DNA from: AR12 sp036265915
GTDB lineage: Bacteria > Methylomirabilota > Methylomirabilia > Rokubacteriales > CSP1-6
Assembly (NCBI GenBank): GCA_036265915.1
Contig: DATAOC010000029.1
Span: 88,258 to 152,257, forward strand
Direction of reading: 5' to 3'
Length of the DNA: 64,000 nucleotides
Of this stretch, positions 17,415 to 26,604 are shown in pieces (position 1 is the stretch's first letter; each line of letters starts with the position of its first letter). The notes beneath the pieces were generated by a model, which was not told the DNA's origin, made no database searches, and was given only the letters and a program-made list of their open reading frames with translations. Made by a program: the position numbers and the translations under genes.

Positions 17415-18494
17415 ATGAGGATCGGTCTCATCGGGCTGTCGAAGAGCGGCAAGACGACGCTGTTCAATCTCCTCACCGGCGCCGCCGTCGCCACCTCGCG
17501 CTACGACGCCGGCCGTGCGGAGCTGCACACGGGCATCGCGCGCGTGCCCGACGAGCGCGTCGACCGACTGAGCGCGCTGTTCAAGCCGAAGAAGACGACG
17601 GCGGCGACGTTCGAGGTGGTGGACCTGGCCGGCATCGCGCGCGGCGAGCGGGCGGCCCTCGACACGAAGGAGTTCCGGAACGCGGACGCGCTGCTGCACG
17701 TGGTGCGCGCCTTCGCCGACGACGCGCTCGGCGTGCCGGATCCCCGGCGCGACATCCGCGATCTCGAGACGGAGCTGATCCTCGCCGATCTCGAAATCGT
17801 GGAGCGGCGGCTCGAGCGCCTGGACGCGTCACTGAAGAAGCAGCGCAAGGACGCCGAGGTGAAGGAGCGCGACATCCTCGCCCGCCTGAAGACCGCGCTC
17901 GAGTCGGAGACGCCGCTGCGGGCGGCGGAGCTCTCCCCCGAGGACGCGAAGGCCGTGCGCGGCTTCACGTTCCTGTCACAGAAGCCGATCTTCCACATCG
18001 TGAACGTGGACGAGAAGGCGATCGCGGAGGGCGAGCGCGTGGTCGAGACGTACGGTCTGGCCGAGGTGGCGGCGCGTCCGCGCACGCGCGTGGGCTGGGT
18101 GTCGGCGGTCATCGAGACCGAGATCGCCCGCCTCGAGGGCGACGAGCAGCAGGCGTTTCTCGGCGATCTGGGACTGCGCGAGCCGGCCATCCGGCGCGTG
18201 CTCCGCGAGTGCTACGCGCTGCTCGGGCTCATCTCCTTCTTCACCTGCGGCGAGGACGAGGTCCGGGCGTGGCCGATCCCGGCGGGCACGCGGGCGCAGG
18301 ACGCCGCCGGCACCGTGCACTCGGACATCGCGCGCGGCTTCATCCGCGCCGAGGTCAACGGCTACGAGGAGCTGGTGGCGGTCGGCGGCTCCTTCGCCGA
18401 GCTGCGGTCGCGTGGCCAGCTGCGTCTCGAGGGCAAGGACTACGTCGTCCGTGACGGCGAGGTGTGTCACTTCCGGTTCAACGTGGCGAAGTAA
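17415..18494 (+). CDS. YchF-family (Obg-like) GTP/ATPase
   Basis: A 359-residue Obg-HflX-clade P-loop NTPase of the YchF/OLA1 type. It has a P-loop GLSKSGKTT (residues 7-15), a switch II DLAGIARGE, and NVDE in place of the usual NKxD, the change associated with ATP preference in YchF. A helical coiled insertion follows (LADLEIVERRLERLDASLKKQ), and a C-terminal TGS domain (RAWPIPAGTRAQDAAGTVHSD then FIRAEV). YchF proteins bind ribosomes and modulate stress translation. The P-loop differs from the common NxxxGKS form (SKSGKTT), and the protein may be a distinct paralogue of the canonical YchF. Confidence 0.9.
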   Translation: MRIGLIGLSKSGKTTLFNLLTGAAVATSRYDAGRAELHTGIARVPDERVDRLSALFKPKKTTAATFEVVDLAGIARGERAALDTKEFRNADALLHVVRAFADDALGVPDPRRDIRDLETELILADLEIVERRLERLDASLKKQRKDAEVKERDILARLKTALESETPLRAAELSPEDAKAVRGFTFLSQKPIFHIVNVDEKAIAEGERVVETYGLAEVAARPRTRVGWVSAVIETEIARLEGDEQQAFLGDLGLREPAIRRVLRECYALLGLISFFTCGEDEVRAWPIPAGTRAQDAAGTVHSDIARGFIRAEVNGYEELVAVGGSFAELRSRGQLRLEGKDYVVRDGEVCHFRFNVAK

Positions 18495-18535
18495 CCGGCC
18501 TCACCGGCACGGAAGTTGAATCACCTATCGTCGCC

Positions 18536-18712
18536 ATGACGCTATCGTTCCTCGTCGCCACCTGCGCCTTCGTGGCCGTCCTCGGGGTCGTCGTCGCGTG
18601 GATCGATCGGTGGCGTGAGTCGCGCCTCGGCGCGCTGCGCCCGGTCGCCCGTGTCAGCGTCCCGGTCGCCACGGTGGCCTCCGCGCCGGCGGCGCGAAAG
18701 CGGGCGGCCTAG
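18536..18712 (+). CDS. Possible small single-pass membrane protein
   Basis: A 58-residue open frame with one predicted membrane helix (LSFLVATCAFVAVLGVVVAWI), then a basic tail. It starts at ATG 18536, 41 nt after the YchF-like gene, and its stop overlaps the stop of the convergent URO-D-like gene by 4 nt. No strong ribosome site is visible. The hydrophobic segment makes it plausible, but homology cannot be judged. Confidence 0.35.
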   Translation: MTLSFLVATCAFVAVLGVVVAWIDRWRESRLGALRPVARVSVPVATVASAPAARKRAA

Positions 18713-19737
18713 GCTTCCGGCTTGAGGCCTGGGATGGGCTTCAGCGGCCCGCCCAGCGCCCTGACCACGGCCGACACCGTGCTGTCCGGCGTTCCGGCCA
18801 TGAGGACGCATCCGGGCGCCACGATGACGCCGACGCCATCCACCTGGGCGGCGGCATCCTTCGCCTCCTCCGCCGCCGCCTCCGCGGTGCCGTCGCGCAG
18901 CGTCCGCACCTGATCGAGCCCGCCACACACCGCGCCGAGCACGCGAGCCCGTGCGTCGGCAAGCGGAGGACCCGCGGCGCGATCGTCCCAGTTCCAGACG
19001 TGGCCAGGGAGCGCGGCCAGCCGGGCGAACATCAGCGCGTCGCCGTGGCCGTGAACGACGGTGAGGAACGATCGGGGGTAGATCGCCTCCAGCACCCGGC
19101 GGTCGTACGGCTCCCCGAAGCGCGCGTACTGCTCCTCCGTGAGCACGCTCCGGCTTGCCGTCTGGATGGAGTAGAAGACGCCGGAGACCCCCTCGCGTAG
19201 CGCCAGGTCGACGAACCTCAGCAGCGTGTCCGTGATCGCCTCGAGAGCGCCGATGACGATGTCCGGGCGCTCGCGCAGGTCGGTCGGCAGCCGATCGCCC
19301 GACAGCTTGCGCGCCAGGGACAGCGGCGAGAACACGGTCGGGAGCACGGGCGCGTCGCCGATGCGCCGGTCGAAGCCGATCCGGACGATCGTCTCCAGCT
19401 CCTCGACCCATCCCGGCGCGGTGCCGGGATCGAGGGGCCGGATGCGCTTCCAGTCGTCACCGGTCTTGATCGCGCAGGAGGCGCACGCCCGATGGCCCGT
19501 GGGCAGCACGTGGTCGGACTCCACGCAGCCCCAGGCCTCGACGCCGTAGCCGCCGCGCGGCGTGATCTTCAGGAAGTCGGAGCCGTAGTGCTCGTGGAAT
19601 CGCAGCGTCGACTGCGCGAGACCGGCCGGCGAGCGGTCGACGGCCGGGAAGTGCCGCCACACGGCGTACGGCACGCGATCGACCGGCTCGCGCCTGACGG
19701 CGGCCTGCAGACGCTCCCGCCGGCTCATCTGCTTCAC
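18709..19737 (-). CDS. URO-D-fold protein, probable methyltransferase (MtaA/CmuA-like superfamily)
   Basis: This 342-residue protein belongs to the uroporphyrinogen-decarboxylase superfamily (COG0407): N-terminal RRERLQAAVRREPVDRVPYAVW, the barrel strand VVHGHGDALMF, and the C-terminal IVAPGCVLMAGTP. HemE-specific features such as the N-terminal arginine-rich substrate motif are absent. H-x-H in VVHGHGD and the Cys of APGC correspond in position to the zinc ligands of corrinoid-dependent methyltransferases, though with His in place of one Cys. GTG 19737 overlaps the upstream stop as GTGA, giving translational coupling. Encoded with a RACo-like activator, so a corrinoid methyl-transfer role is inferred. 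Confidence 0.78.
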   Translation of the reverse strand: MKQMSRRERLQAAVRREPVDRVPYAVWRHFPAVDRSPAGLAQSTLRFHEHYGSDFLKITPRGGYGVEAWGCVESDHVLPTGHRACASCAIKTGDDWKRIRPLDPGTAPGWVEELETIVRIGFDRRIGDAPVLPTVFSPLSLARKLSGDRLPTDLRERPDIVIGALEAITDTLLRFVDLALREGVSGVFYSIQTASRSVLTEEQYARFGEPYDRRVLEAIYPRSFLTVVHGHGDALMFARLAALPGHVWNWDDRAAGPPLADARARVLGAVCGGLDQVRTLRDGTAEAAAEEAKDAAAQVDGVGVIVAPGCVLMAGTPDSTVSAVVRALGGPLKPIPGLKPEA

Positions 19738-20576
19738 GACGTCACCGCCCCGCGCGCCATGACGCGCGCGCGGTCGGGGGCGACGACGTCGAACGCGAGC
19801 CGGCCGTCGGCGGCGCCACGGCCGCGGACCATCACCGTGGACGGAAGCTCCACCATGTCGGTGAAGCGAGCGGAGACGCCCCGCACGCGGCCGGGATCGC
19901 CGGCCAGGTCGTTGACCACCACACGGGAGACGGCGAGCGCGAGCGTCGCCGTGCCATGCAGGATCACACCCGGAAGCCCTGCCGCGCGTGCGACGCCAAC
20001 ATCGCTGTGGATCGGATTGAAGATCCGCGCGCACTCCGTGTAGACGTGTGCCGCGTAGGCTGGCAGCGATACCGCCGACTCCCACCGGACGGCCGTCTCG
20101 GCTTCCGCGCGCTCGGCGTCAGCCGAGACCTCGGGGCCGCGCAGCTCGACGCCGCGATAGAGCGAGCCGTAGTCGGTGGTGGAGACCAGCACTCCGCTAC
20201 GGTCCATCGTCGTGTAGCGCGCGACGACGAGCGTGCCGCTGCGCCGCTGCCGCACCGCCGTCACCCGCGCGGAGATGCGCAGGCTGTCACCGGCACGGAC
20301 GGGGCGGTGCACCAGCAGCTCGTGACTGACGTGCACGCTCAGCGATGCGAGCGCCGGGTCGATCGCCTTCGCGCGGAGCGCGAGCGCGACCGGCCACTCG
20401 TAGCACACGGCGAACAGCGGATGCGCCATCGGGCCGCCGCGCGCCACGGTGTCGTAGTAGCGGGCGTCCGTCTCGCCGAGCCCGGCGGCGTACGCCATGA
20501 GCCACCGCGCGTCCACGGTGCACGCGACGGGACCGACGGTGAGGCCGACGATGCCGGCATCGATGGTGGCCGTCAT
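19734..20576 (-). CDS. MaoC-like double-hotdog acyl dehydratase
   Basis: A 280-residue protein with two hotdog halves. The C-terminal half carries the hydratase-2 motif in the form CARIFNPIHSDVGVARAAGLPGVILHG (about 180-205), with the catalytic Asp/His equivalents N and H in NPIHSD. The N-terminal half (YYDTVARGGPMAHPLFAV) is a degenerate partner. Family enzymes hydrate enoyl-CoA or mesaconyl-type thioesters. It is the middle gene of a tightly overlapping trio: its start abuts the stop of the RACo-like gene, and its stop overlaps the start of the URO-D-like gene. Substrate unknown. Confidence 0.83.
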   Translation of the reverse strand: MTATIDAGIVGLTVGPVACTVDARWLMAYAAGLGETDARYYDTVARGGPMAHPLFAVCYEWPVALALRAKAIDPALASLSVHVSHELLVHRPVRAGDSLRISARVTAVRQRRSGTLVVARYTTMDRSGVLVSTTDYGSLYRGVELRGPEVSADAERAEAETAVRWESAVSLPAYAAHVYTECARIFNPIHSDVGVARAAGLPGVILHGTATLALAVSRVVVNDLAGDPGRVRGVSARFTDMVELPSTVMVRGRGAADGRLAFDVVAPDRARVMARGAVTS

Positions 20577-22468
20577 CAGCGCCGCGGAAAGTTCATGGCG
20601 TTCACGAAGATCTCCTCGAAGTCGGGATGGGCGGCGAGCGACACGTGCTCGATCCGCGCCGCCAGCTCCGCGGCGCGTGCCCGCTCGCGCTCGGAGAGCA
20701 GGGCCAGCTGCGCGCCGAGCGAGGCCGCATTGCCGACGTAGCGGATGCGGCCGGGCAGATCCGGCACGAGGCCGATCCGCACGGCGCTGTCGATCGACAC
20801 ATAGTTGCCGAAGCCGCCCGCGAGCAGCAGCTCCTGCACGCGGGCGTCAGGGACGCCGGCCACGTGCTGGAGCATCGCGATGCCGGACGCGATGGCCCCC
20901 TTGGCCAGCTGCACCTGGCGAACGTCGTCCTGGGTGAGCACGATCTCGGCCGGCGCGCCCGCCTCGCCGGCGCGCAGGACGACGATCTGCCGTTCCTCGC
21001 CCCGCATCACCAGGCGGGCACCGAGCCGCGGCGGCAGCGCCGCGCGCGAGTCCATCGCGATGAGGCCGGTCCAGTCGATGGCGCCGGCTTCGAGCAAGCC
21101 CGCGAGGAGGTCGATCAGGCCCGAGCCGCAGATGCCGAGGGCCGGCGCGTCGCCGATCGTGTGGACGCGCACGTCGTCGTCGACCGTCGCCCGATCGATG
21201 GCGCCGACCGCGCCGCGCATGCCGTGGCGGATCTGCGCGCCCTCGAGGGCGGGGCCGGCCGGCGCGGAGCACGCCATGAGCCGGGCACGCGAGCCGAGGA
21301 TCACCTCGCCGTTGGTGCCGATGTCGACGGCGATGCGCAGCGCGTCGCTGTCCGCCAGGCGCGTGGCCAGCGTGACCGCGACGGCGTCGGCGCCGACGAA
21401 GCCGGCCACGAGCGGCAGCAGGCACACGCGCGCCTCGGGCGCGATCTTCAGCGGTACCTCACGGGCGGGCAGCACCGCGGCGTGCCGCATCACCGGCGCG
21501 TACGGAGCCAGTCCCACATGCGAGGGATCGATGCCGAGGAGCAGGTGATGCATGCACGTGTTGCCCACGAGCACGGCCTTGTAGATCCACTTGGAGAGCA
21601 CGCCCGACTGCCGGCACACCTCGGCCACGTGCTGGTTCAGCAACCCGACGATCCGCGTGTGCAGCTTGCGGAGGTTGCCGGGGTTGAACTGCGCGAACGC
21701 GATGCGCGACATGAGGTCGCCGCCGAACACCGCCTGGGGATTGAGGCTCGAGACGGAGGCGAGCTGCTCGCCCGACTCGAGCTCGATCAGCGTGGTCACC
21801 ACGCTCGTCGTGCCGATGTCGATGGCGAGCCCGAACTTGAGGGCCGTGGTGTCCCCCCGCTCGCACGCGATCACCCGGCGCGCGCCGCCGGCGGCGCGCC
21901 CGCCGGGACTGAACGTGGTGACCGTCACGCCGGCGGGATCGTCGCGCAGCGCCTGCGGCAGGGTGCTGAGCACGCCGAGCGGCACCGTCTCCGGCGCCAC
22001 GCCGACGGCGGCGGCCAGGCACTCCAGATCCGACGTCTGGTGATGCTCCTCGCGTGGCAGCGTGACCTTGAGCAGCTCCTTGGTGATTCCCGCATCGAGC
22101 GTGAGGGCGGGCGCACTCGCGCGCACGCCCGGGCCGGCGCCGAGGATCTGGAACGACTGCTCGTCGAGCGGCGGCGCCACCTGCACGACGACGCGGTCGA
22201 TCACCAGACACTGGCAGGACAGCCGGTAGCCTTCCCGGACCAGGTCGTCGCCGAGCTGCACCTCGTCCATGATTGTCGGCGGCGGCACCGTGCCCTCGAG
22301 AAACTTCACGCGGCACGACGTGCAGCGGCCGCGTCCCCCGCAGGTCGCGGTCAGGTCGATGCCCGCCTCGTGCGCGGCGGTGAGCAGCCGGGTGCCGGCG
22401 GCCACGCTGAGCTCGCGGCGCGGCCGCGGGTCGCGGGCGTCGGTGGCGATCACCAGCGGAACGGGCAT
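20576..22468 (-). CDS. RACo-like corrinoid activation protein (2Fe-2S + ASKHA, DUF4445)
   Basis: A 630-residue protein. The N-terminal plant-type 2Fe-2S ferredoxin domain has C43, C49, C52 and C85 (TCGGRGRCTSC and LSCQC). A linker follows, and then an ASKHA-like domain with two phosphate loops, LAIDIGTTSVVTTLIEL (about 214-230) and IAVDIGTNGEVILG, and a C-terminal LLAGGFGNYVSIDSA. This is the architecture of RACo, the ATP-dependent reductive activator that returns Co(II) corrinoid proteins to Co(I) in O-demethylation and Wood-Ljungdahl-type systems. No corrinoid protein gene is in the window. It is the first gene of the trio. Confidence 0.9.
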   Translation of the reverse strand: MPVPLVIATDARDPRPRRELSVAAGTRLLTAAHEAGIDLTATCGGRGRCTSCRVKFLEGTVPPPTIMDEVQLGDDLVREGYRLSCQCLVIDRVVVQVAPPLDEQSFQILGAGPGVRASAPALTLDAGITKELLKVTLPREEHHQTSDLECLAAAVGVAPETVPLGVLSTLPQALRDDPAGVTVTTFSPGGRAAGGARRVIACERGDTTALKFGLAIDIGTTSVVTTLIELESGEQLASVSSLNPQAVFGGDLMSRIAFAQFNPGNLRKLHTRIVGLLNQHVAEVCRQSGVLSKWIYKAVLVGNTCMHHLLLGIDPSHVGLAPYAPVMRHAAVLPAREVPLKIAPEARVCLLPLVAGFVGADAVAVTLATRLADSDALRIAVDIGTNGEVILGSRARLMACSAPAGPALEGAQIRHGMRGAVGAIDRATVDDDVRVHTIGDAPALGICGSGLIDLLAGLLEAGAIDWTGLIAMDSRAALPPRLGARLVMRGEERQIVVLRAGEAGAPAEIVLTQDDVRQVQLAKGAIASGIAMLQHVAGVPDARVQELLLAGGFGNYVSIDSAVRIGLVPDLPGRIRYVGNAASLGAQLALLSERERARAAELAARIEHVSLAAHPDFEEIFVNAMNFPRR

Positions 22469-22475
22469 CCCGGCG

Positions 22476-22481
22476 ATTGTA
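22476..22481 (-). promoter_or_regulatory. -10 box (TACAAT, minus strand) of the RACo-like operon
   Basis: TACAAT on the minus strand ends 7 nt before ATG 22468, with no ribosome site between; leaderless start likely. Confidence 0.45.
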
Positions 22482-22488
22482 GCGCGCC

Positions 22489-25400
22489 CTACTCGACCAG
22501 CTCGAACTCGACGCGGCCCGTGCCCGAGGCTTCGACGGCGGCGGTGGCGTCGAGCGCGGGGAGACGCGCGGCCTCCACGCCGCGCCCGGTGAGCGCCTCG
22601 CGCACGGCCTCGACCCGCCGCGTGGCGAGCGCGGCGGTGGCGGCGGTGGGCGCCGGATCGTTCTCGGCGAGGGCGGCCACCATCTCGTCAACGGGCGCCT
22701 CGCCGCGCCGCGGGAACTGCTCGGCATAGAGCTTCGCGAGGGCGTCGCGCATGGCGGTGCGCGTGCGCTCGCCGGCCTGCGCGGCAACGCGCTCGCGCAG
22801 CACCTGACGCTTCAGCCGCGTCACGTCCTCCACGCTCAGCACCGGACGGAGCTCCACACGCACGCCGGGCCGCTCGCGAAGGAACGCCGCGAGCTTGTCG
22901 ACGTGGTCGGCCATGCCCGCCGCGAGGCTCGTCGTTCCGGGCTCGAAGAGCACGGGGTTGATCTGCAGCGACTCGACGCGCGCGTCGTCGTTACCGGCGA
23001 ACAGGCGTCCGATCGTGCTGAAGGGCAGCGTGACCGTCTTCACGGCGATGCCACGCAGAGCGCTCGCGATGGCGTCGCCGAGGTCGAACTTCGGAGAGGA
23101 CAGCGTCCCGGCCACCGGCACCGAGAGCTCCACGTCGCCCTCACGGTTCTTCAGCAGCGCGACGAACGTGTCCAGCGGCAGCCCGATCGGCCAGCGGGGC
23201 GGCGTATCGCCGGGCGCGCGCGCCAGCTTCAGGCCACTGGCGCCGACGTCGTTGGTGGCCTGCAGAGCGTCGCCGTCGACGACGTAGTGCGCCGCCAGCG
23301 TGATCTTGCCCTGCTGGGCCGTCCAGCCGAAGAGCGTTCGCAGATAGGCGTTGGCGCGCGGCGCGGCGTAGTCACCCAGCGTGAGAAGGATGTCGAGGTG
23401 CCGTGGGCCGGTCGGCAGCGTGAACTCGCCGCTGATCGCCAGTGGCGCGCTCGGCCCCACCGTCCCCCGCAAAGTGGTGCGGGCCATCGTCCCGGGTGCG
23501 GTGCCGAAGCCGACCACGGTGAGGTCCACCGCGGACAGCTCTTCTGCGTACTCCGGCGTGGTGACGCGGTCGACGAAGCGTCCGAAGCCGTCGGTGACGC
23601 TGACGGTCGCGATGTCGACGCGCGGCGGAGCCGGCGGTTGGCGCCGCTCTTCCGCCGGACGCGGTGGTGCGGCACGCGAGCGCGGCGTGAGCAGCGCCAC
23701 GAGCGGAAACCGGCCGGATTGCTCGCGCTCGAGCAGCAGCCACGGCTTGTCGACCTGGACGGCGTCCACGCGCACGCGGCCGGGCCACTCGACGTTGATG
23801 CCTTGCGCGCGCGCGCGGCCCGCCGTGAGCAGCGACCGGTTCTGGTCGCCCACGGCGAGGTCCGCGACGGTGGCATTGCCGCGCACCGTGAGCGCGAACG
23901 GCTCGAAGGTCGCGCTCAGCCGCGCGTCTCCGTCGATGGTGCCGCTCACGCGGGCGTCGACCGGCAAGTAGGGCCGAGCCGGGGCGAGGTCGACGCCGCT
24001 CAGTGCGGCGCGCAGCTCCAGGCGCGCCGGCTCGAGCTGGAACGTCCCGCGGCCCTCGAGACGGCCGCCGCCGGGCATCGGCGTGGCCAGCGTGACCTCG
24101 GCAGGGATCGTCACGGGGTAGGTGATGTTGCGAGCCTCGACCCGCGTGCCGCGTACCTCGAACCGGGCCGCCGGCTCGACGGAGTCGTCGATCACCGAGC
24201 TGGCCGCCTCCTCCACGAGCGCGCGCTTCACGCTGATCTCCGGTCGCGCCGCGGTGGCCGTGCCCGGCGTGGCGCCGTCGGCGGCGGGACGTCGGCGCGC
24301 CAGGAACGCGGCACGCAGCGTCAGCTCACCGCGCTCGTTGCGGTCGATCTTGGCCCACGGGCTCCGCACCGTCACCTGCTCGACCGACACGCGCATCGGC
24401 CAGGTGTAATCGAGCCCGGTCAGCGCGATCCGCTCCACCGCGAGCAGCGGCCGGTCGAGATCCTCGACACCGGCCTCGCTCACCGTCACGTCGCCGCGCA
24501 CGCGCAGGCGCAAGGGGTCGAGCCTGCCGCGCGCGTCGAGGTCCGCGTCGGCGCGACCGCTGACGCGGCCGCGGAAGGGAAGGTATGGCTGCGCCTGGGC
24601 GAGATCGACGTTCTTGAGTGAGATCCTGGCGCGCGCGCGTCGGCGATCCAGGTCGGCGCCGCCGGTCACGCTGAGCACGCCGCCGCCCGGCAGCCCGGCC
24701 GCGAGCTCGACACTGGGCGGCCGCTGCGACGGCCACGTGAGGTCCCGGACGGTCAGCGCGACGCCGCCGATCTCGAATCGTGCGACGGGCGTCGTCGTGT
24801 TATCGACGACGCTCACGGTGCCGCCGTCGACGCGCAGGCTGTCCACGGTGACGTCGGGCGTGATCCCGCCGGCCGCCTCCTCGCCCGCGCCGCCGGCCGG
24901 CGTCTGCCGACGGAAGAGCTCCGGCAGCGTCAGCGTGCCCGCGGCATCGCGCTCGAGCACGGCCACCGGGCGCTGGACGCGCAGCGAGGCGAGCTTGATG
25001 CGGGCAGGCCACTCGTAATCGATCCCGCTCGCCTCGATACGCTCGGCGCTCAGCGCGGCCGGCGCCGACGGTGCGCGCGAGTCGCGGACCACCACACGGT
25101 TGGCGCCGACGGCGCCGGTGACGGTCAGGCGCAGCCTGCGGTCCCACGTCGCCACCACGCGCGCGTTCGCGTCCGCGAGCCCGGCGAGAGAGCCGGTGAG
25201 CGCCGCGTAGCGATTCACATGCTCGAGGCGCGCGCCGGTGGCCTTGACCTGCACGTCGACGCGGGTGGGACGCAACTGCACGGTGCCGCGGACGTCGGCC
25301 GTCCCGCCGCCCGGCAGCGCGCTCGTGAACGCGAGCCGGCCGGGTCGTGGCGTCGGCCAGGTGAGGTCCTCGGCCACGAGTCGCGTGCCCGTCAAGCGGT

Positions 25401-26361
25401 ACGTCTGCGGCGGTCCCACGACCGCTTCGGTGAGGTCGACGTCGCCTTCGACCTCGGCCCGGGCGAATCCGAACTCGCCGCCCTTCAGACGAAGATCGTT
25501 CAGCGTGATGAGGACCTCGGGCGACGTGGCGACGGGCACACTTTGCCCCCGCCGCTCCAGCGCGAGCCGGTGGACCCGCGCGCCTGCGCTGATCGTGGTG
25601 CCCTCGTGCGCGTCGTGCACGAGCGTGATCCCCGCCGCCAGCACACCGCTCTCCGGAAGGACAGCGGCATCGCCCGGCAGATAGAGCCGCAGGAGCGCCA
25701 GATCCACGTTGCCGACGGTCACGTGGGCGCGGCCATGCACGGGCACCAGCCGAAGGTCGTCGACGCGGATGTGGACCGGCGCGCCGGCGACGATCGTGGA
25801 GCCGTCGGCGGTTCCGTCGCCGCGCGCGGTCGAGATGTTGCGCGCGTCGATGGTGATGCGCTCCGAGCGCCAGCTGCGGGCCGGTCGCAGCGTGCGGTCC
25901 TCGAGGACGACGGTGCCGTCGACGACGCGCATGTGGTCGATCGTCACGCCGATCCGGCTCGGTGGCGGCGCCGGACGCTCGAGGAGATCGGAGATGTTGA
26001 ACCGGTTCGTCGCGAGCCGGACGATCCGCACCGCGGACCGCTCGATCACGAGCTCGTCGATCCACACGTGCAGCTCGAGCAGCGAGCGGCGATGCACGCG
26101 GCCGGCCACGCGCTCCACGCGGAGCAGCGGACCGGGCTCGTCGCGGTCGTCGATCTGCAGGCCGTGCACGGCGAGGTCGCCCGTGAACAGGTTGACGTCG
26201 ACGCGGTCGATGGTGACGTTGCGCTGGGTCAGGCTGGCCAGCCGCCACACGGCGGCGCGCCGGACGAGCTCCGGCAGCGTCGCGACCGCCATCACGCCCA
26301 CCAGCACGACGGCGAGGGTCGCGACCAGCGCGGCGAGCCAGATCGTGTGGCGTCGCGTCAC
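22489..26361 (-). CDS. Giant AsmA-like/DUF748 envelope protein
   Basis: A 1290-residue protein with GTG start. One N-terminal membrane anchor (IWLAALVATLAVVLVGVMAVA) is followed by a very long beta-strand-rich region with at least three imperfect repeats, marked by recurring FEVRGTRVEARNITYP / FEIGGVALTVRDLTWP and LPGGGxL.. segments spaced about 210-230 residues apart. Such proteins resemble AsmA/TamB/YhdP bridge-like lipid-transfer proteins. The C-terminus (VESLQINPVLFEPGTTSLAAG, then an EAVREALTGRGVEAARL segment) looks like an OmpA-type peptidoglycan-binding module. Inner-membrane anchored and periplasm-spanning by inference. It stands alone. Confidence 0.82.
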   Translation of the reverse strand: MTRRHTIWLAALVATLAVVLVGVMAVATLPELVRRAAVWRLASLTQRNVTIDRVDVNLFTGDLAVHGLQIDDRDEPGPLLRVERVAGRVHRRSLLELHVWIDELVIERSAVRIVRLATNRFNISDLLERPAPPPSRIGVTIDHMRVVDGTVVLEDRTLRPARSWRSERITIDARNISTARGDGTADGSTIVAGAPVHIRVDDLRLVPVHGRAHVTVGNVDLALLRLYLPGDAAVLPESGVLAAGITLVHDAHEGTTISAGARVHRLALERRGQSVPVATSPEVLITLNDLRLKGGEFGFARAEVEGDVDLTEAVVGPPQTYRLTGTRLVAEDLTWPTPRPGRLAFTSALPGGGTADVRGTVQLRPTRVDVQVKATGARLEHVNRYAALTGSLAGLADANARVVATWDRRLRLTVTGAVGANRVVVRDSRAPSAPAALSAERIEASGIDYEWPARIKLASLRVQRPVAVLERDAAGTLTLPELFRRQTPAGGAGEEAAGGITPDVTVDSLRVDGGTVSVVDNTTTPVARFEIGGVALTVRDLTWPSQRPPSVELAAGLPGGGVLSVTGGADLDRRRARARISLKNVDLAQAQPYLPFRGRVSGRADADLDARGRLDPLRLRVRGDVTVSEAGVEDLDRPLLAVERIALTGLDYTWPMRVSVEQVTVRSPWAKIDRNERGELTLRAAFLARRRPAADGATPGTATAARPEISVKRALVEEAASSVIDDSVEPAARFEVRGTRVEARNITYPVTIPAEVTLATPMPGGGRLEGRGTFQLEPARLELRAALSGVDLAPARPYLPVDARVSGTIDGDARLSATFEPFALTVRGNATVADLAVGDQNRSLLTAGRARAQGINVEWPGRVRVDAVQVDKPWLLLEREQSGRFPLVALLTPRSRAAPPRPAEERRQPPAPPRVDIATVSVTDGFGRFVDRVTTPEYAEELSAVDLTVVGFGTAPGTMARTTLRGTVGPSAPLAISGEFTLPTGPRHLDILLTLGDYAAPRANAYLRTLFGWTAQQGKITLAAHYVVDGDALQATNDVGASGLKLARAPGDTPPRWPIGLPLDTFVALLKNREGDVELSVPVAGTLSSPKFDLGDAIASALRGIAVKTVTLPFSTIGRLFAGNDDARVESLQINPVLFEPGTTSLAAGMADHVDKLAAFLRERPGVRVELRPVLSVEDVTRLKRQVLRERVAAQAGERTRTAMRDALAKLYAEQFPRRGEAPVDEMVAALAENDPAPTAATAALATRRVEAVREALTGRGVEAARLPALDATAAVEASGTGRVEFELVE

Positions 26362-26407
26362 GGCGGCGTTCTCGATCCCAGCATAAGACCGCCGCGCGGT
26401 CCGATGC

Positions 26408-26413
26408 TAGACT
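26408..26413 (+). promoter_or_regulatory. Extended -10 (TGC-TAGACT) of the AtzG-amidase operon
   Basis: TGCTAGACT ends 7 nt before ATG 26421. The upstream TG gives an extended -10, which explains the lack of a -35; no ribosome site, so a leaderless message is predicted. Confidence 0.45.
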
Positions 26414-26420
26414 GCCGGCC

Positions 26421-26603
26421 ATGAGCCAGCCTCTTGATCTCGATTCGCTGCGCCGCTCGGCGCGCCTCGCCGGCTTCGACTGGACCGACACCCAGCTCGA
26501 GGCCATCCGGCCGATGGTGGAGGCTTCCCTGCGCCTGCTCGCCGACCTCGAGGGGCTGCCCCTCGAGGAGGTCGAGCCCACCACGCAGTACCGGATCCTG
26601 TGA
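26421..26603 (+). CDS. AtzG-like small amidase subunit (DUF4089)
   Basis: A 60-residue, all-helical acidic protein (LRRSARLAGFDWTDTQLEAIRPM; LLADLEGLPLEEVEPTTQYRI) matching the AtzG/DUF4089 family, which is also distantly related to GatC. In the cyanuric-acid pathway AtzG binds and stabilises the amidase AtzE. The next gene, starting 1 nt after this stop, is an amidase, so a two-subunit enzyme of the AtzEG type is inferred. Confidence 0.82.
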   Translation: MSQPLDLDSLRRSARLAGFDWTDTQLEAIRPMVEASLRLLADLEGLPLEEVEPTTQYRIL

Positions 26604-26604
26604 C

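Noticed and set aside
14316..17699. 1127-residue minus-strand open frame
   Set aside because: Arg/Pro/Ala-rich shadow frame across four well-supported genes; no domain.
18709..19737. HemE (uroporphyrinogen decarboxylase) of heme synthesis
   Set aside because: HemE-specific N-terminal substrate residues are missing, it clusters with a corrinoid activator and a MaoC protein, and the heme genes lie at the other end of the window.
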